A stretch of 64,000 nt of DNA from Aquila chrysaetos chrysaetos (GCF_900496995.4 NC_044005.1:51222517-51286516); one strand, 5' to 3'; positions 39,185 to 53,608 are shown, counted from the stretch's first letter. The notes: a model not told the origin generated them from the letters alone. Made by a program: numbers and translations.

Positions 39185-41372
39185 ATCAGGAATCATTACA
39201 AACTTTATTTGTCTGTGCATTGTGTAGCATTGATAAGGATCATCACAATTAGTGGACTCACTGCCTATAGTGGTGGGCAATACACACAAAGAAAAATCAA
39301 TGAAGCCAAACAGATGAAAATGAAATCATTGTACATAACGGTAATCATAAACCTGAACAACCTGCACCTGTGTTTGATTCTTCCCTCAAAATAACGAGAA
39401 ACAAAAAGAAAAACCCCCAAACCCATCAAAAGTGAGAAAAGGCTCGAGAAGAAGAAAAAAAAACAAAACCCCAACTTCATATTCCTAGAGAAAATCTTAC
39501 AACAGGTTACAAAAATTTCCACAGATTGTTCAAAATGAGTACAAATACCCCAGGCCAATCGGTTATGGTGCAAGCATCAGACGTGGTTTTCAGCTGGGTG
39601 GGAAGAGATCACCAGTGGACGTGCAGGCTGGGCGTTTGCCCGGCTGGGACACCACGAAGCCTGGCGAAGGGCGTAGGGTAACAAGACATCTCTCAACACC
39701 AGCGCACAATGTCAGCCCTGTGCTGCGCCCAAGGGGGCTCTACACCCGCGCCTCCCTGGGCTGGGCTCGTTACCCCAGCCCCCACTGCTGGAGTCGGGGG
39801 GTGATGCTGAGTTACACCTCCCTGCCTCACCCTTCCCATTGATTTCAGATTCGGACAGTGCAAAATGTGGCCTTTTTCCTTGGGGGATGCTTCCCGGTTA
39901 CGCTCAGCAGCGTGGGAGATCTCGTTATGGCCCTTCAGCCCTTACGCTGAATTATTCTGCCTCCAAATGGCTGTGGGAAAGGACCAGCTTCGGGGACTGA
40001 TCCTGATGGCTTAACGCTCAGAAACAGGGGCTGTCACTAGACCTCTGGGGACACAGGAGATATCGGGGTTCCGAGGCACCCACTGGATATAAAGGCATAG
40101 GCAGGCGAGGTGCTGGGAGCCAGCCATGCCACCCCCCCCCCCCCGGGCTCGGACGCTGCTCATCCCGCTCAGGCTCCCCGGGACCTTGTGTAAAACCTCC
40201 TGCGGATGGTGGAGGCCTTCACGCCAGCTTCAGCCATGTCCCGGACTGGCCGCTGTGGGGGGCACCCCAGCCACGCAGCGGGATGGAGCCTGCAGTCGCT
40301 GGGGTATCGGTTTTCCTCCCCTGAAAACCTACATCTGTGTGGCTGTTATTGCTTCTCATGGACCCACGCGCGGAGCAATAAATGGGGACAGCTTTCCCTC
40401 CTTTTACCCCCGCTAAGAGGAAACAAACGAACGAACAAAAACCTATGGCGAAACTAAACTAAGTAAAATAAATAAAACCCGGTGAAAAGAAAACACTTGT
40501 ATCTGCAATGCTCAACCCACATGGCTGGAAGGACTATCGCTATAGGATGCTATATACAGATAGGGTTCATTTCATTCATGCAAATGTTACAAATACCACG
40601 ACAGCATGCCCGAGGAGGCAGACGAGGCGGGAGGAAGGCCCCCGCCACTCCGCGCAGCCTCAGCTTAGGACACTGGACACGAGGTTGCGGCTGCGCAGCC
40701 CCGAAGCACGGAGGGGGAGAGGTGAGGGGCATGTGAGGGGGAAATGCTAGTTGTACACACGCCAAAACAAAAAAAAAAAAAACCAAACCCAACCCCAAAT
40801 CGATGACGAAAACGGTTTGTGTTCTATCCTTAGAAAGCTCCCAATTTCCCCTTGTCTTCAGTCCGGTCTCTCGCTTCTCTCCAACAGGGCCAGAGGGACG
40901 TTCCTGAGTGGCGAAGGCAGGCGGGTGGTGGTCGGAGATCAGGACCCTCGCTTTCCTCTCCTTCCCTCGCCCACTGCTCTGTTTCTCACCAGCTACTCTG
41001 GCCTTCCCCGTACCAACACGCCCCGGTCGCCTTCGCATCCATCCTCCCGGGGGGTCGGCGGGTGGGAGAGAGCGATGGGAAAGGGCTCGGTGCCTATCAG
41101 CTGCTCTTGTTGGTAGAGTTGCAGAGAGGGCCCTGCCGCCGGGCTCCTGGCCGGGGCCGCTGCCCGGGGAGGAGTCCTGCTGGCTTTGGGGTCCTGCCTA
41201 GTTCAAAGGATGCTCCAAAGCCGCTTTCCATCAGCAGGTGTGTGAACATGGCAAATCTCTTTTATTCTTTCTCTGTTCATTATACACAGCGTTATATCTA
41301 TATCTATACCTATATATCACTCTATATAGATACATATAGATATATATATATTTACTATCTCTGATTGTCCCT
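39185..41372 (-). other. 3' UTR of the SLC8A (NCX) gene
   Basis: This sequence follows the exchanger stop codon on the minus strand. It runs to an AATAAA hexamer (plus-strand TTTATT at 39204-39209), giving a UTR of about 2.2 kb. A second, proximal signal lies near 41258. A TATA-rich microsatellite (about 41292-41353) begins only about 20 nt after the stop. The end point is inferred from the signal. Confidence 0.5.
41292..41353. repeat. TATA-rich microsatellite in SLC8A 3' UTR
   Basis: Degenerate TATATC/TATAGA repeats just after the exchanger stop codon (on the minus strand). The same units appear in both orientations, so a hairpin in the message is possible. Confidence 0.8.
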
Positions 41373-41749
41373 TTAGAAGCCCTTTATGTGGCAGTAGGCT
41401 TCCAGAGATGAGAAGAATATGTACAAGAGCCAGAGGAGGATAAAGAGTGAGGATGTGAGCAGCTTGGAAGTCCGCGGCCCGCCCAGCTCACCTCCAATCT
41501 CGGGTCTCCGCCGGTAGAGCAGCACGCCCACACTGATAAAAGCAAAAATGGTGAAGAGGGTGACGGAGAAGGCCAGGGTGCCAGGCGAGACTTGGAAGGC
41601 TTGTCCGTGCGCCGCGTGGTAGATGGCTGCGATCGACCAGGCCACCCCGATACCCAGGAAAACGTTCACGGCATTGCTCCCGGTGACGTTCCCGATGGAG
41701 GCATCCGCATACTGGTCCTGCGTCGCTGCTACTTTGCTGGCAAACGTGT
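41373..41749 (-). CDS. SLC8A1-like: SLC8A terminal coding exon (alpha-2 end, last TMs)
   Basis: This 377-nt coding part starts with the split Asp of PDTFASKVAATQDQYADAS and reads through GNVTGSNAMNVFLGIGVAWS, two hydrophobic spans (TLAFSVTLFTIFAFISVGVL and LLTSSLFILLWLLYIFFSSL) and the end EAYCHIKGF with TAA at 41373-41375. The RRRPEIGGELGGPR loop between the spans is diagnostic of NCX proteins and matches NCX1. One odd residue is Met in SNAMNVF, where NCX proteins normally have Val. Confidence 0.95.
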
Positions 41750-44700
41750 CTGCAAAGGGAAGGCAGAGAGAAATCCTCGGGAAACAGCCAGGTAAGGAGG
41801 GACAGCAGCAGGCAGCTTGGGGACAAATGTCAAGGCATCACTTGGGGAATGAAGATAGGGGGTAAGGGGACAGGGTACAGCCCCGTCTATGGGCACTCCC
41901 AAGGAAGGGGACATCTGGCCAGAGCCAGAGTGACAATCAGGGTCCAGAAATGCCCAGGAGAGAAATCTCAACGTCCAGAAATATGGGGCTTCCCCCAGTA
42001 TGGCCCCAGATGCCCCACAGTGCTTCAAGCAAGAGACAACACTTCCCAGTACTACATGGTGTTGGCCCCTTCTCCCACATCCTCTAATTTGTTGACCTGT
42101 AAAAGAACAGAAAAGGTTGGAAAAGCTTTATGGGAGCCACAATGGTTTGTATCTATCCTCCAGGTCCCCTGAAGTTTTGTATTTGTGTTTCTGTGTTTGC
42201 TTTAATGACGTCTCTCCAAAACCTTTTGCCTCACTAAAGTCCAGTGCCTTGTGCAGACCCTGACACTTTGGTAAACAAGTGGTCATCTTTCACCCCTTAG
42301 GGAGAAAAACCATGCACGTGGGTGTATGCTTGCCCAGGTGCTCCACCAACTTTAATACCAGTGGCAAAAGAGCTGTGATAAAGCTCAGTTGGCCTTTTAC
42401 ATGGCAGATCTTGTGTCAAGTAGACCAGCACGACACTGCTCTGCACCACAGGGAAGTGCTGATTTTACATCCAAACCCACTCTGGATCTGCAGGGGAGGT
42501 GAGCAGGATGGGGGGATTAGCATCTGGGTTTTGTCCAGGTGAGCACTCTCAGCTAACAATGAGAAGATGAATCCTTAACACATCTGCACTCCCAGATCAC
42601 CTTGGGTACAGGCAGCAGAGTGTGGCTCAGAAAAAGAAAACGGTGAGGTCAGATTTCATGTTTTTTAATTCTACAGAGTTTCCTTTACGCTCCTTCCCAG
42701 TGGGACTCCAAGGTGAGACGGTGAAGCTCAGCCTGGCACGAAGACCCAGTTTCATGTAATGGGAGGGGCTGGGCACCTATAAGCACAGTGAGAGGGGCCA
42801 TTTGCAGCAAAGAAATCAAAAGGCTGCTTTATTTTTTTAGAAAAGCTCCCATGGAAGTGCATCTGACTGCTGAGGGAAGGAAAAGGCATTTGCCCTTGAT
42901 CTCAGCCTTGGTCATGGTGCAGTAATGGGGTTGTGGGACAATGCCGATGCCTCTGTGGCTCTCCAGCTCCCACTGTGGGAGGAGGGATGGGGCACACTGC
43001 CAGCGCCATGCAGAGTGTGGAAACAACCACGCACACTTCTGCAAGCTTGAGCAGTGCTTTTAACGCAGGGAAGGTCCCCGTCAGTCTTGTTTTCACTGCA
43101 CATTTGTCTGATGCCTGTCTGCCTGCCTCCTGGAAGGCAGGTGTGGAGGAGACCAACTAGCACCCAGCTAACACAACACAGTCTGGGAGCATCTGCTAGT
43201 TCAAACAAGAGTAGCCAAATGTACCCTAAAAAGAACTTCTTAAATGCTACCCTTTGTCGACAAAAGCAGGAGGGAAGATTTTCGCTGTCAAGGGTGTGAG
43301 ACAGCCCTGCAAACCTCGCACCTAAAAGCTCTAGTGCCAGAGGTCTAAAAAATGCTACTTCTCCTGTTCCTGGCCCTAATCTGTTCTTCCTTTTGGTTCT
43401 GCTGCTTCTTTTGGGGGATCTGATAGCCTTAGGACAATTTCAAGATCTTCAAGCACCTGAGTGCTGATCACTGGAAGTCTGGGGGTGGCAAGGGAAGGTG
43501 TGACCGACGTGAGGGGTGGTTGGGTTGGGGTAGAGCCCCTTCTCTGGGAACCAGGCTCTGCCTGGCCAGCACAGCACATGGAATAAGGTGAGTGAAAGGC
43601 ACAGGCCCTCTCACACAAGCTGACGTGGGACTTCCCAGAGAAACCGTGTCACTGGGACCATCCTCTTCAGTGCACTGGTTCATCCCTAAGAGGGGCCCTT
43701 TGCTGAGCCAGTTGCAGCAAGTTGGCTGGGTTGCAGCAAGTCAATGTGCATTGGGAGGACAAAGTGGTATGTAGGTATGGAAACTCATGTTTTTTTCTCT
43801 CCCTGGTCAGCCCTCAGTCTCTGCTGTCTTCTGAGGCTGGGTGACCATTCCATCAGAGACACGTCTCCAAACATTTGTGGGGCCGGGGCCTTCCAGGGGC
43901 TTCACAAGTTGCATTTCGAGCAGCTCCCCCAGCTCAGCGACCTCACCTTGATCCATCCAAAGCTGACCCTGGTCTCACACAAAGGTGTCTGTGGGGGATG
44001 ATGCACCCCGAGTATGGACTACCACCTAACGGGAGGCAAGGTTAAAGGAGCAGATGCTCAGAAAGTGCAAGACTGCCAACACAGGCAGCATTTTAATCAA
44101 AGACCAATTTCCTACTCTGAGAGTGGATGCCGTGGAGGCTGTCCACAGAAATAGACACTTCACAGTCTTTGCAAGGGCAAGGTCCTTGAAATAATTTTGT
44201 GGACTGAATCCACATCCTGGTTCGATCCTCCCTGCCCACCTGAGACCGAAAAACAACTTCCACATACATCTCATATCTGTCCTTGGGGGTCCTGCAGAGC
44301 ACAGCCAAGGACCACACTGTGCCAGCTTTCCCAGCCCAAACCCAAACCCAGATTGGGCAGAGATGGACCTTTACAACAAATCCTGCTGTTGTCCTTACCT
44401 GGCACTGATGTCCCCAGTGCGACAAACACGACCGCGGTGACCGAGTCCTTCAAGCCAATGGTGCAGCCGAAGTGGGATGCCAGGTCACCGATGAAAGCTG
44501 TCAGGAGGCCGATCATGAGGATGGAGACAACAAAGCAAGCCCAGCCATTCCAGTAGTCTGTCGGGGGCACGAAGGCAAAAAGGACCTTCCAGAAGACAGT
44601 CAGAAAGTGCATCACGTAGTCGAAGCAGGAGGGCAGCTTCTCCTCCCCACATTCATCATCATCGTCATCTTCCCCTGGAGAAAACCACCAGTGCCTGATT

Positions 44701-47700
44701 AGACTCACCCATCCTGAGGGAGGTCGGGCAAAGCTCCTGTACATAAGGCACCCCCCCAAATGCCATCTCTCATGATTTGGGCCCTAGAAGGCCTTGACTT
44801 CCAAATATCTTATTTTCTGGGCGGTCATCAGAGGGGCTTGATGGCCTTTCCTGGCCCCTTTCCACGGCACAGAGACCCTCCAAAGGCATTAGTTTCAAAA
44901 ACCAACCTGCACTTCAGAAATTGCAGAGCCTCGTGCCAGCACCTCTGCCTGAGTTGAACCACCAGATGCTTTCTGGGACTCAGCCCCTGCTCAGGAGCCC
45001 TTTCCCCAGAAGACGTGGGAAACGACCAGCCTCACACTGGCTGGAGCCAACTGGGGCAGGCAAACCCACCAAGAGCAACACGAGCCTCATGGAGACTCCC
45101 CTAAGGAAGCCCTTTTTCAGCCGCTTTTCACACGTGCCTGTGATTGCCTCCAGCTCTCTGGAAAGAAGGCTGGTTTGTGTGGCTGCTGAGCTGCTAGCTC
45201 TGGTGCTTCACCTTTTCTACAAATTGGGGTCCAGCCACAAAGAATACCTGCTCTAAAACCTCCCTGGTCCATCACTGCTGACTGTCCTTCCCTGTTGTAT
45301 TTCCCTGCCCCTTCACACGCCTCCCTACGAGCTCTGGCTGCCCATTCCTTTCAGTCTGGTCTGACCCAGGTCAGTGGGTTTTCCCTGCACAAGAAAACAT
45401 TTTCCCATTTGCACACCTTCCAGGTAACTGTCAAGCACCACAGGTCACGAGCCAGCTATGGGGCATCATTTGTCACAGCAAAAATGCACTTTCCTCCTTC
45501 TCTTTGTTTTCTGTCCCTGATCCAGGTCAGTGCTTCACTTCTCACCAATCTGTTGTTAATGCCTTGCAGGGGTCATTCTCCCAGCTGGAGACTGCCAGCA
45601 GTCCTGGCCCCATCTCTGCTCACCAGGCACACTGTGTGGGTTGGACCCTGGCTCTCCTGGTGCTGTGCTGAGTGCTCAGCCCCGCACAGCACACCGCTGC
45701 TCACGGCTGTGGCCCCTGCGGCACCTGCAAGACCTGGGTCTCCAGCACAGATGAGGAGTTGGGGATGTGAGTCCTCATGCCCGTCCTGCCTGATGTCCTG
45801 GGGGCTCTCGGACCCTGAGTGCCCGCTGCTGCATGCCCCCAGAGGCTCTCCGGGAGTTGCGCATCCACAGCCATGCCCCCTGGATGTGCAGGCTGGCTCG
45901 TGCCCAGAAGCTCTCCCGTGGGTCACAGGGAAAGAGCTCAGCAGACGTCGGACTGTCCCGGCCCCCTCCCCTGGTTCCTCGGCCCTTTCCCCTGGCACTG
46001 GCCCAGCACATCTTCACCTTGTCAGTCCCAGCAGGACCATGGGCATCCAGGCAGGTGTCTCAGCTTCTCCTTTCCCTGCTCCAGGTGTCAACACCTCACC
46101 TGTCTCTCCAAAGCCACTTGGCATCCAGCCTCCAGGGAGTCCCCATTGTGCGGGGCTGACCGGGCCAGTGAGCCCCTTGGGGCTGGTGACCTCCAGCAGC
46201 TCAGACATGGCATCTCACGAGCCCGCCGGCCAGCCTGTCCTCTGGGCAGGCTGCGTGGCAAACGTGGAGCTCCCCCAGCCTGGCACAGTGGTCAAAAACT
46301 CCTCCTGCTTGTGCTGGAACCACCCCTGGGCATGAAGGGGAGGTGATGCTTTCCCGATGAAATCAGTGGAAGCCTTCCTGCTGCCCTCAAGGAACAAGGA
46401 TGGGTTTCTAAGTCACGAACGTCGGGGATTCCAAGTCCAAGGCCATTGCAAGTTGTGTTAAAGACATCCCTTGCACTCGGGTTGGTGATTTGTCATTGTC
46501 TTTGATGCACTTTTTTTTCCCTCCAAGGATGTGGACCACCAGATCTCCCTGCACGGCTGTTGGAAGAAGCTCCTTACCAATGGGAGGATGCAACGTGCAG
46601 TCCCCGTCAGACGGCACGAGTGAGCCCGGCTTTCCTTCCCTGGAGGACACCTTGGGATGGCAGAAAAAAGGGGCCATGTCCCAGAGTAGCCAAGAGCACC
46701 CAGTGAGACCTGAGCCTCTGCTCCGCTCCACCACAGTGGGTGAGGGGACGAGGTCCCACCTCGCCAGACACTGGGTTTAAAGGGATGATGGCTCCGTGCC
46801 TGGGAAAAGCTGCTTCTCCCAGCAGCCACAGTACTGATCAGGCTGGCGTAAAGCATTTGAATGAGACCGTGCTGGTTTTTTCTGCCCCACTGCTGGCCAG
46901 GGTGAACATTCCTCCTTTCACATCTTTCTCCACAATGTGGATGTTTGATTGAATAACAAAATTTATAAAGCCTCCTACAGGGAGAATAAAATGGTCTTGC
47001 TGTATGCTGTGTACCAATACGTGGGTATCAATTAACCCCATGTTCGAATGGTGGCTCTGTGCAGTGACAGCAGAGTTACAGGGGGAAGCTGCTGGTGAGC
47101 TGCTTGCTCTGTTGCTGCTGATAGCAACAATCGCTTTCTGCCTCATCGCAAAGGTGCTGATGAAAAGCCAATTGGGGGATCAAGACATGGCATCCTTCCT
47201 GGGAAAGCGGTGGCCAAACCCTGCGCACTGAAGTTTCACCTCTTGGCTATTCCCCTTTGTGGTCCTGCAGAGAGCACACGGTACATGGGAGCAAGAAAAG
47301 GAAAAGGCCCAGGGATCATCCAGATTGTGATCACCCTCAAGAGACGTGGTAACCTGTTAGGGGAGCCAACCTGCTCTTGGTTTGGCCCAGCTCCGGTACA
47401 GGTAGTCCTTGCACTCTGCTGGCATCTGTGGGGCTCTCAGCAGAGACGCGGCTGCAGGGGAGAGGGCAGTGACGGAGCCAGTGAGAGCACGGCAGGAGGG
47501 GACTTCTAATGTGGGTATCTGTCTGTACAGAGGGGGTACGGCATCCCACGTGAGGACGGGGGTGAAGCTGGAGGGGATTCAGTGGGGCCACCAAGAGGAT
47601 TGGAGCCTGGAGGATGTTGCCTATGGGGAGAGGTGGAAGGAGATGGCTTGGTGAATCAGGAGGAGAGGAGGTTGGAGGGGACCAAGCAACAGCCTACAGT

Positions 47701-50700
47701 GACTTGGAGGGCATGTACAGAGAGGATGGAGTGAAACTCGCCTCTGCACTAAGTGATACAAGGGGCAACGGCCACAGACTGCAACTTGGGTGGTAACATC
47801 AGGAGAAACATCTCCTTCAGGAGGGTGGTGCAGCCCTGGGACACATACCCTGGCTGATGGACATCGTCTTTGGAGGTTTTCAATATTTGGCTAAATAAAG
47901 CCAGGACGGACCAGGGAAAAGTCCTACTTCGCACCCTGTTGGGGTGCAACTTTGCACACATCGTTTGTCTTCAAAGCACCTTTGCAGATCAAGACCAAAC
48001 ATAAGATAGAGGCAGTGGGAAACTTCATGTCTCTACAAGAACTTGATGGAAAATTCTGTGTTGCTTGGCTTTAAAGCTTCAAACTCACTATGGCAGAAAC
48101 AGTAGCTAATCCGTGGCATGGTGTTATTATTTTGGCAGATAAAAGTACCCTATTCCTGTGCATTGTTGTGAAGATAAAGAACAGTTTTTTAAACTGGGAA
48201 GCCTATGCTAGCCTCATTGTTTTGCTCGTTGCACAAAGGCTGGTACTGGCAGGATACACTGTGCTGTGCTCACACTGTAACTTTGCAGCAGGTATTTTCT
48301 CTCCCAAGCTGCATGGCAGCAGTACTGTCATGGATCTAAACCTTTATGGAGATGATAAAACAGACTGAAAAGTGAACATGAGTGCCACTGTCATAACACT
48401 CATCCAGATCTGTCTATCATTTTATTAAGCAGCAATAACGTCTCTCTTTTGAAGAGCTGACCAGATCCTGTGAAGGTGACTTGAAATGCAGAGTGAGGTC
48501 AGATGGTGACCCCGGGGTGCATTCAGGAACAGGCTCACAAACCCCAGGATGTTTTTGCTGTGGAAGAAACTTTATGGGCTGTTAGGTGCACCCCAAAGGC
48601 AGCTATGGGTGAGAGGCTCCAGCTCAGCCCTGCGGACAGCACGGCACAGCGTGGCACAGTCTTGCCTGCACCTGCAACTGCCCTTCCACAGACCTGACCT
48701 CCTGCTGCTCCATCGCTCAGCATCCCTGCCAACACTGCTGCCGGTTGCTCACTGCGTGGGAAATGGGCTTTTAGTGTGTCTTTTCTCAGCTGGGATGTTA
48801 CATTTTGAAGTGGCAGTGTGTGACTTTCACCTGCGCTCCATGGTGGGCTGCAGGGGAAAACTCAAACCCAAACTCCAGTGTTTGAGGCATTTTAACTTGC
48901 CTGGCACAAAGCTTGAGGAGCTAAATCCTGGCAAAAAAGTAGGTCCAGAGCTCAGAGACAAACTGCTCTTCCCCATCTGCAAGGGACAGCTCATGTCCAC
49001 CAAAATATGCCACATTTATTAAATGTTTGTTAATCATCCTGTTAGCACTGATGGTGGCTGTATATTCAAGACACGGTGGCAATGGGGCTTTCACATAACT
49101 GCAGTCTTTACCTGTGTCACAGAGATGGGATCCAAGTACCAGTGATTATCTTTGCTTTAATATGGGATGCAATTTAATAATCGATTCTGGCATAGATTAG
49201 TTTAGTCGTATTAGCTACAAAACCTGCAGCAAGGATTGTCTTGCATGATATGTTCATGCTGTATCCAAAATAATGGAAGGCTCTTGGCTGGAGGCTCTAA
49301 GAATAACTATGCTACAAGAGGAGGGATCACAATTTGAGGAGATAGCTGCTGCACAATGTCCTATCCTCATTTTCAGAGGCAGAGAGTAAATGGTACAGCA
49401 ATCACTTTTAATTACTTTGTGCTGGGCAGAGATTACCCTGTACAGCAGAGCTCGAGGTAGGAAGTGTGAATGTTCCCCCATGCATTTCAATGCACAATTA
49501 GCCAGATGAGCTCCAATTGCCTTCCCCAGTGATTTAATTTAAGCTGGTTGATTTTGCCCTAATGCCTGCACACACACAGCCCAAGCTGCTGGGCTGTGAG
49601 GTGGTAACATCCAGCCAGTGAGTTATAGTGTCTCCAGCTGTTAGAACCGCATCTGGAGGAGACCACCTTTCTTTAACCTTCCACAGATGTGGCAATGCTG
49701 ATGTATCCTAGACTGGGCATACTGGTAAACGTGGCACTGGTGCCTGTGAAAACAGTAGAACAGGGCATTTCTGAGGGAAAGGCAATTCTCCAAGAGAAGA
49801 AGGATATGATCAGATATGATCTGATATGACCACAGATATCATGTGCTGCTACAGCTCTTGGGCTGCTGAGCCATTACCTCCAGCCACAGCTGGCTGGAGC
49901 AGCAGGAGCTCCTGAAAGCAGGGGGTCAGGGACAAATTTTGGCCCACAGAGAGGGTGGCTCAGTGACTGTCTTCAGGGCTTGGCACCCTTGCTACCGCAT
50001 TGTCCTCACCGCAGCAGTACGGGGAGCACCGGGGATGGGGAGCACTGCTGCTTCGCTCTAGCATCATTTATGCCACTCTGAATTTACAAACTGTTCACCT
50101 CCCAAATCTCTCTCACTGAAATGACTTTTCCCCTCTGCCATCTGGTAACAGCCAGGGTGTTTCTCTGCCGGGTGCTAGAGACACACTTAATGCAGGAGGT
50201 TTCCTACACATCAGACAAGGTGCTCTCACGAAAGGGTTTAATCAGCTGTCTTATTTATGCAGGCGCTGTAAATAACTCTGCCACTCGTTTTGCCTCCTGC
50301 TGCTCCACTACGGTCTGTATTACTGATACAGCCAAGCCAAGACACGAGCGAGGCTGATGGTAATTCAACTGGAGCTGTGGTCCAAACTCACCTGCGCTGA
50401 CAGTAATAGCCTCAATAAACTGCTCCCTCCAGCTGTTTGTGCCAACCACCAGGGCCAGGTTTGTCTTCTTAATGAGCTTGTCCACCGTGTTCTGTGGATG
50501 GAGATGCAGAGGAGAGAATTAGGGGCTATCGGGCTGGAGGTGCTGGGCTAAAACCCACTGGCACTAGCGCTTACAGCCATGCACTTATGGAAAAAGCTTA
50601 GCAGATTTTAAGCTCAGGTCAAGAGCCCCAGCAGTGAAAGCAAATGTTAAGTACTTGCAATTCCCCTTGCTGCTGCTCAGAAAGACCTTTTGAAACCTGT

Positions 50701-53567
50701 TCATGATGGGAGTTTGAACCATCTCAGTGGAGGTTTAACAGCAAATAGTGCTGAGGTGCCACAGCTCCTGTTGTTCCCAACGCCTTGGGAGGAATGTTTA
50801 CCGGACTGCTTCAAAGCACTGTCTGGGACTTGATCAAGGCCCATTTGTGGAGCTGGGCTCCACCACCCTGTGCCGCTCAGGAGCTGGAGCTCAGTGCCAG
50901 CAGGGAAGGTGCTGTGGCAGCAGTGGATAGGCAATGTTCCTGGGCAGGCAGCCTGAGGGCTGCCCTCCCGCTGGGATGCCTCGGGCACACGCTGACGGTG
51001 GGCAGTGAAACCAAGGGAGGGAGGCAGCCACCGCTGCGACACAGTAAGGGCGGTCTGTTATTTTTTATACTGCAGAAAAATGGAAAAGATAATGCAATGG
51101 CCAGTTTTCAGCTCTTGGTCTGGCACATGCATTCACGGCAGCTTAGCTTCACAGCCGTTACTTGCGTTTAGGGTATCAGCCCTTTGCGCTGGGAGTCCCA
51201 GGCTCGGGGCTCACTCAAGACCACCTGTAAGTAGGAGCTGGGTGTAGCACACCACTGTGAGGACAAGGTTATATTTTAAAGCAACCTGCAGCATTTTGGA
51301 GCCCTGCCAACTCTTAGGCTCACCAGACTGATGTGCTTGTATAATAATAACCACAAACAGTCTGTGAATGGGACAGGAAGTCTGGGATCATCCCCCAAGG
51401 ACCATGGCTGAGGTCTAATGGCCAGGCTAATGAGGATGCAGAGTGCGTTTTAACCCACAGCCATCTCACTGGGGTGACCCTCACCCTTTCATCATGCCTT
51501 GGCTCAGCTACCTTTCAAAGCGTCCCTCGGTCCTGCTCTGAGACCTTGTGATGCCAGGAGCTGCCTCACTTTGCTGCAATACCATCAACGTGTGCTTGCC
51601 AATGCCGTGCAAACGCAAAAGGAGGGTCCCCAGCTGGCGGGGAAGAAAAACAAGGACAGGGGACGTGGACAGTACCTTGAACTCGTAGGATTCCTCAATG
51701 ATGACTTCGAGCTTGGTGTGCTCCCCCAGGACCGGGCGCCCCAACTCGGCGATTCGACGCTCTTCCTCCTCCTTGCTGGTCAGTGGCTGCTTTTCTTCAT
51801 CCTCCTCTGCAAAGCAAAGAGCCCATCGGTGAGCCAGGCCCGGCCGGTCATTCTCTGGAGCTGGCTTCCCATCAGAGGGGGAGGTCAGGAAGCCTCTGGG
51901 TGGGAGCGTGAGCGACAGAGCAGCTGAGAAGGAGGAGGTCATGGAGCAATAGACAAAGTAGTTTTGCTGGGAAATGCTTGCAAGAGGTCTGCAACTCGTC
52001 CACCCTCAAAAGGAGTCCAGTTCATGTTCGGGGCTGGGACACAGCTTATCGCCTGGTACCTGCTGCCTCTCCTACAGGGATGCTGGGAGGGGACAGATCA
52101 TCCCTAGGGCTGCACTGTTTCCCAGGTCTCCAGGTCTGCACTGGTGCATGGTCAGGACATTTCTATCAGCCTGTTACAACCAAAGAGAGCTGCCAGCAGC
52201 CCCAGGGCTGAGATGGGTATGAAATCTTGGCTCTGCCTCCTTCTGAGCAGGCCTTTACCCTGGGGAAGGGGCCGGCAGCCGGACAGCATGAAACTCCTGC
52301 TGTGATGGTGGGGCTGGAGGAAATAGTGCTGGGCCATACAGGTGCGAGGAGCCACCCACAGGGCACAGCCGGGCCCCAAACCCTGTGAGAGGAGGCAGTG
52401 GAGGGGCTGCAGAGCAATGGAGCCGGTCTGCACCGCCACTGGCATCCATGCAGCCTTTGGGGCACGGGGACCCCTGGCAGCGTGGCTTTTGTCACTGCAG
52501 ACCCCCACTGAGCTCCCTTCCAGTCCAGCCCAGGGAGGAGCGCGGCATCAGCGCTAAAAAGGGCTGGATTCACCGGAGACGTGAGTTAAACTGTCAGTAG
52601 GCAAACACCCCGGTCAGTCCGTGTTAGACCGCCACGGCCCTCGTGCGTCACGCTGCCGGTACCTCGGACGGTGACCACGGTGCAAGGAAGAGGATGATCT
52701 CTAGCCTGGACCTTCCTGAAGACAGGTTTGCCTATCAAAGCGATCAGGAGGAGATCAGCAGGAGGGACCGTACGCCCCGTGCAAACCGCCGCTGTGCGGT
52801 TAGTAAGCTCTACTCCTACTTCACACGTGGTTAGCGTTGCTCCCTTGCCGGCTGCCCCTCGTCTGCACGGGTGGCACCACGCCGCGGGAAAGCCCTTCTC
52901 CTCCTGCTGGCCCAAGGGACCGGCCTCACGGCCGGAGCCTCTTTAGTCTGAATTATTGCTTCCAGGGCTCCCGAGGGGCTGCGCTGCAACGTGCGGGACC
53001 CGGGACCTTCTCCCCCTGCAGTGCTCAGCCTAGTGACGGATGAAGGACGAGCAAACCTCGCTGCCAGGGAAGGGCACGGGCTGCGTGCCCGAAGCAGCCG
53101 TGGGGTCCCACACCCCCCGCAGTGCTCGGGCACCCTGCCCGCAGCCTGGGAAGCGAGGACAAGCTCCCCGCACCGCGCAGAGCCCCGTGCACACCTCCTG
53201 TGCGGGGAGGGGATGGCTGGACCAAGTGGAGAAAGCCCCCTGCTCCAAGAGATGGAGGGGGGGGGGGGGCTGCCTGTTGCTTCAGGGGTGACGGCTGACC
53301 CTCCCCGAGGTGGGGGTTAGGTGCGTGCGGCAGGCAGAGCACTCTGTGAGAGGACACGGCGTTAGTGTGACTGGCTGGGGACGTGGGGCCGCGGCACGGT
53401 GCCTTCTTACCCTTCCAGAGTTTCCCTCCAGGACAGAACAAAAGCAAAGAGGAAACCAAGAGGAAAGAGCGGGGTGAGCGTATGGCCATTAAAAGGAGGG
53501 AAGGGGGGGGGCGGGGAGAGCAGAAATCCATACCTGTGATGGTGAAGCCACCTAGATGAAACCAAAA

Positions 53568-53608
<41 letters not shown>

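Noticed and set aside
45295-46335. 346-codon plus-strand open frame in an SLC8A intron
   Set aside because: Ser/Pro/Ala-rich translation with no recognisable domain, no upstream promoter and no homologue that I recognise. It is more likely chance openness in GC-rich intron.
49790-49850. Small GATATGATC repeats
   Set aside because: Only three short imperfect copies; too little to call a functional or named repeat.
53025-53531. 168-codon minus-strand open frame next to exon D
   Set aside because: Pro/Ser-rich, interrupted by homopolymers, with no splice-compatible link to the NCX exons around it.
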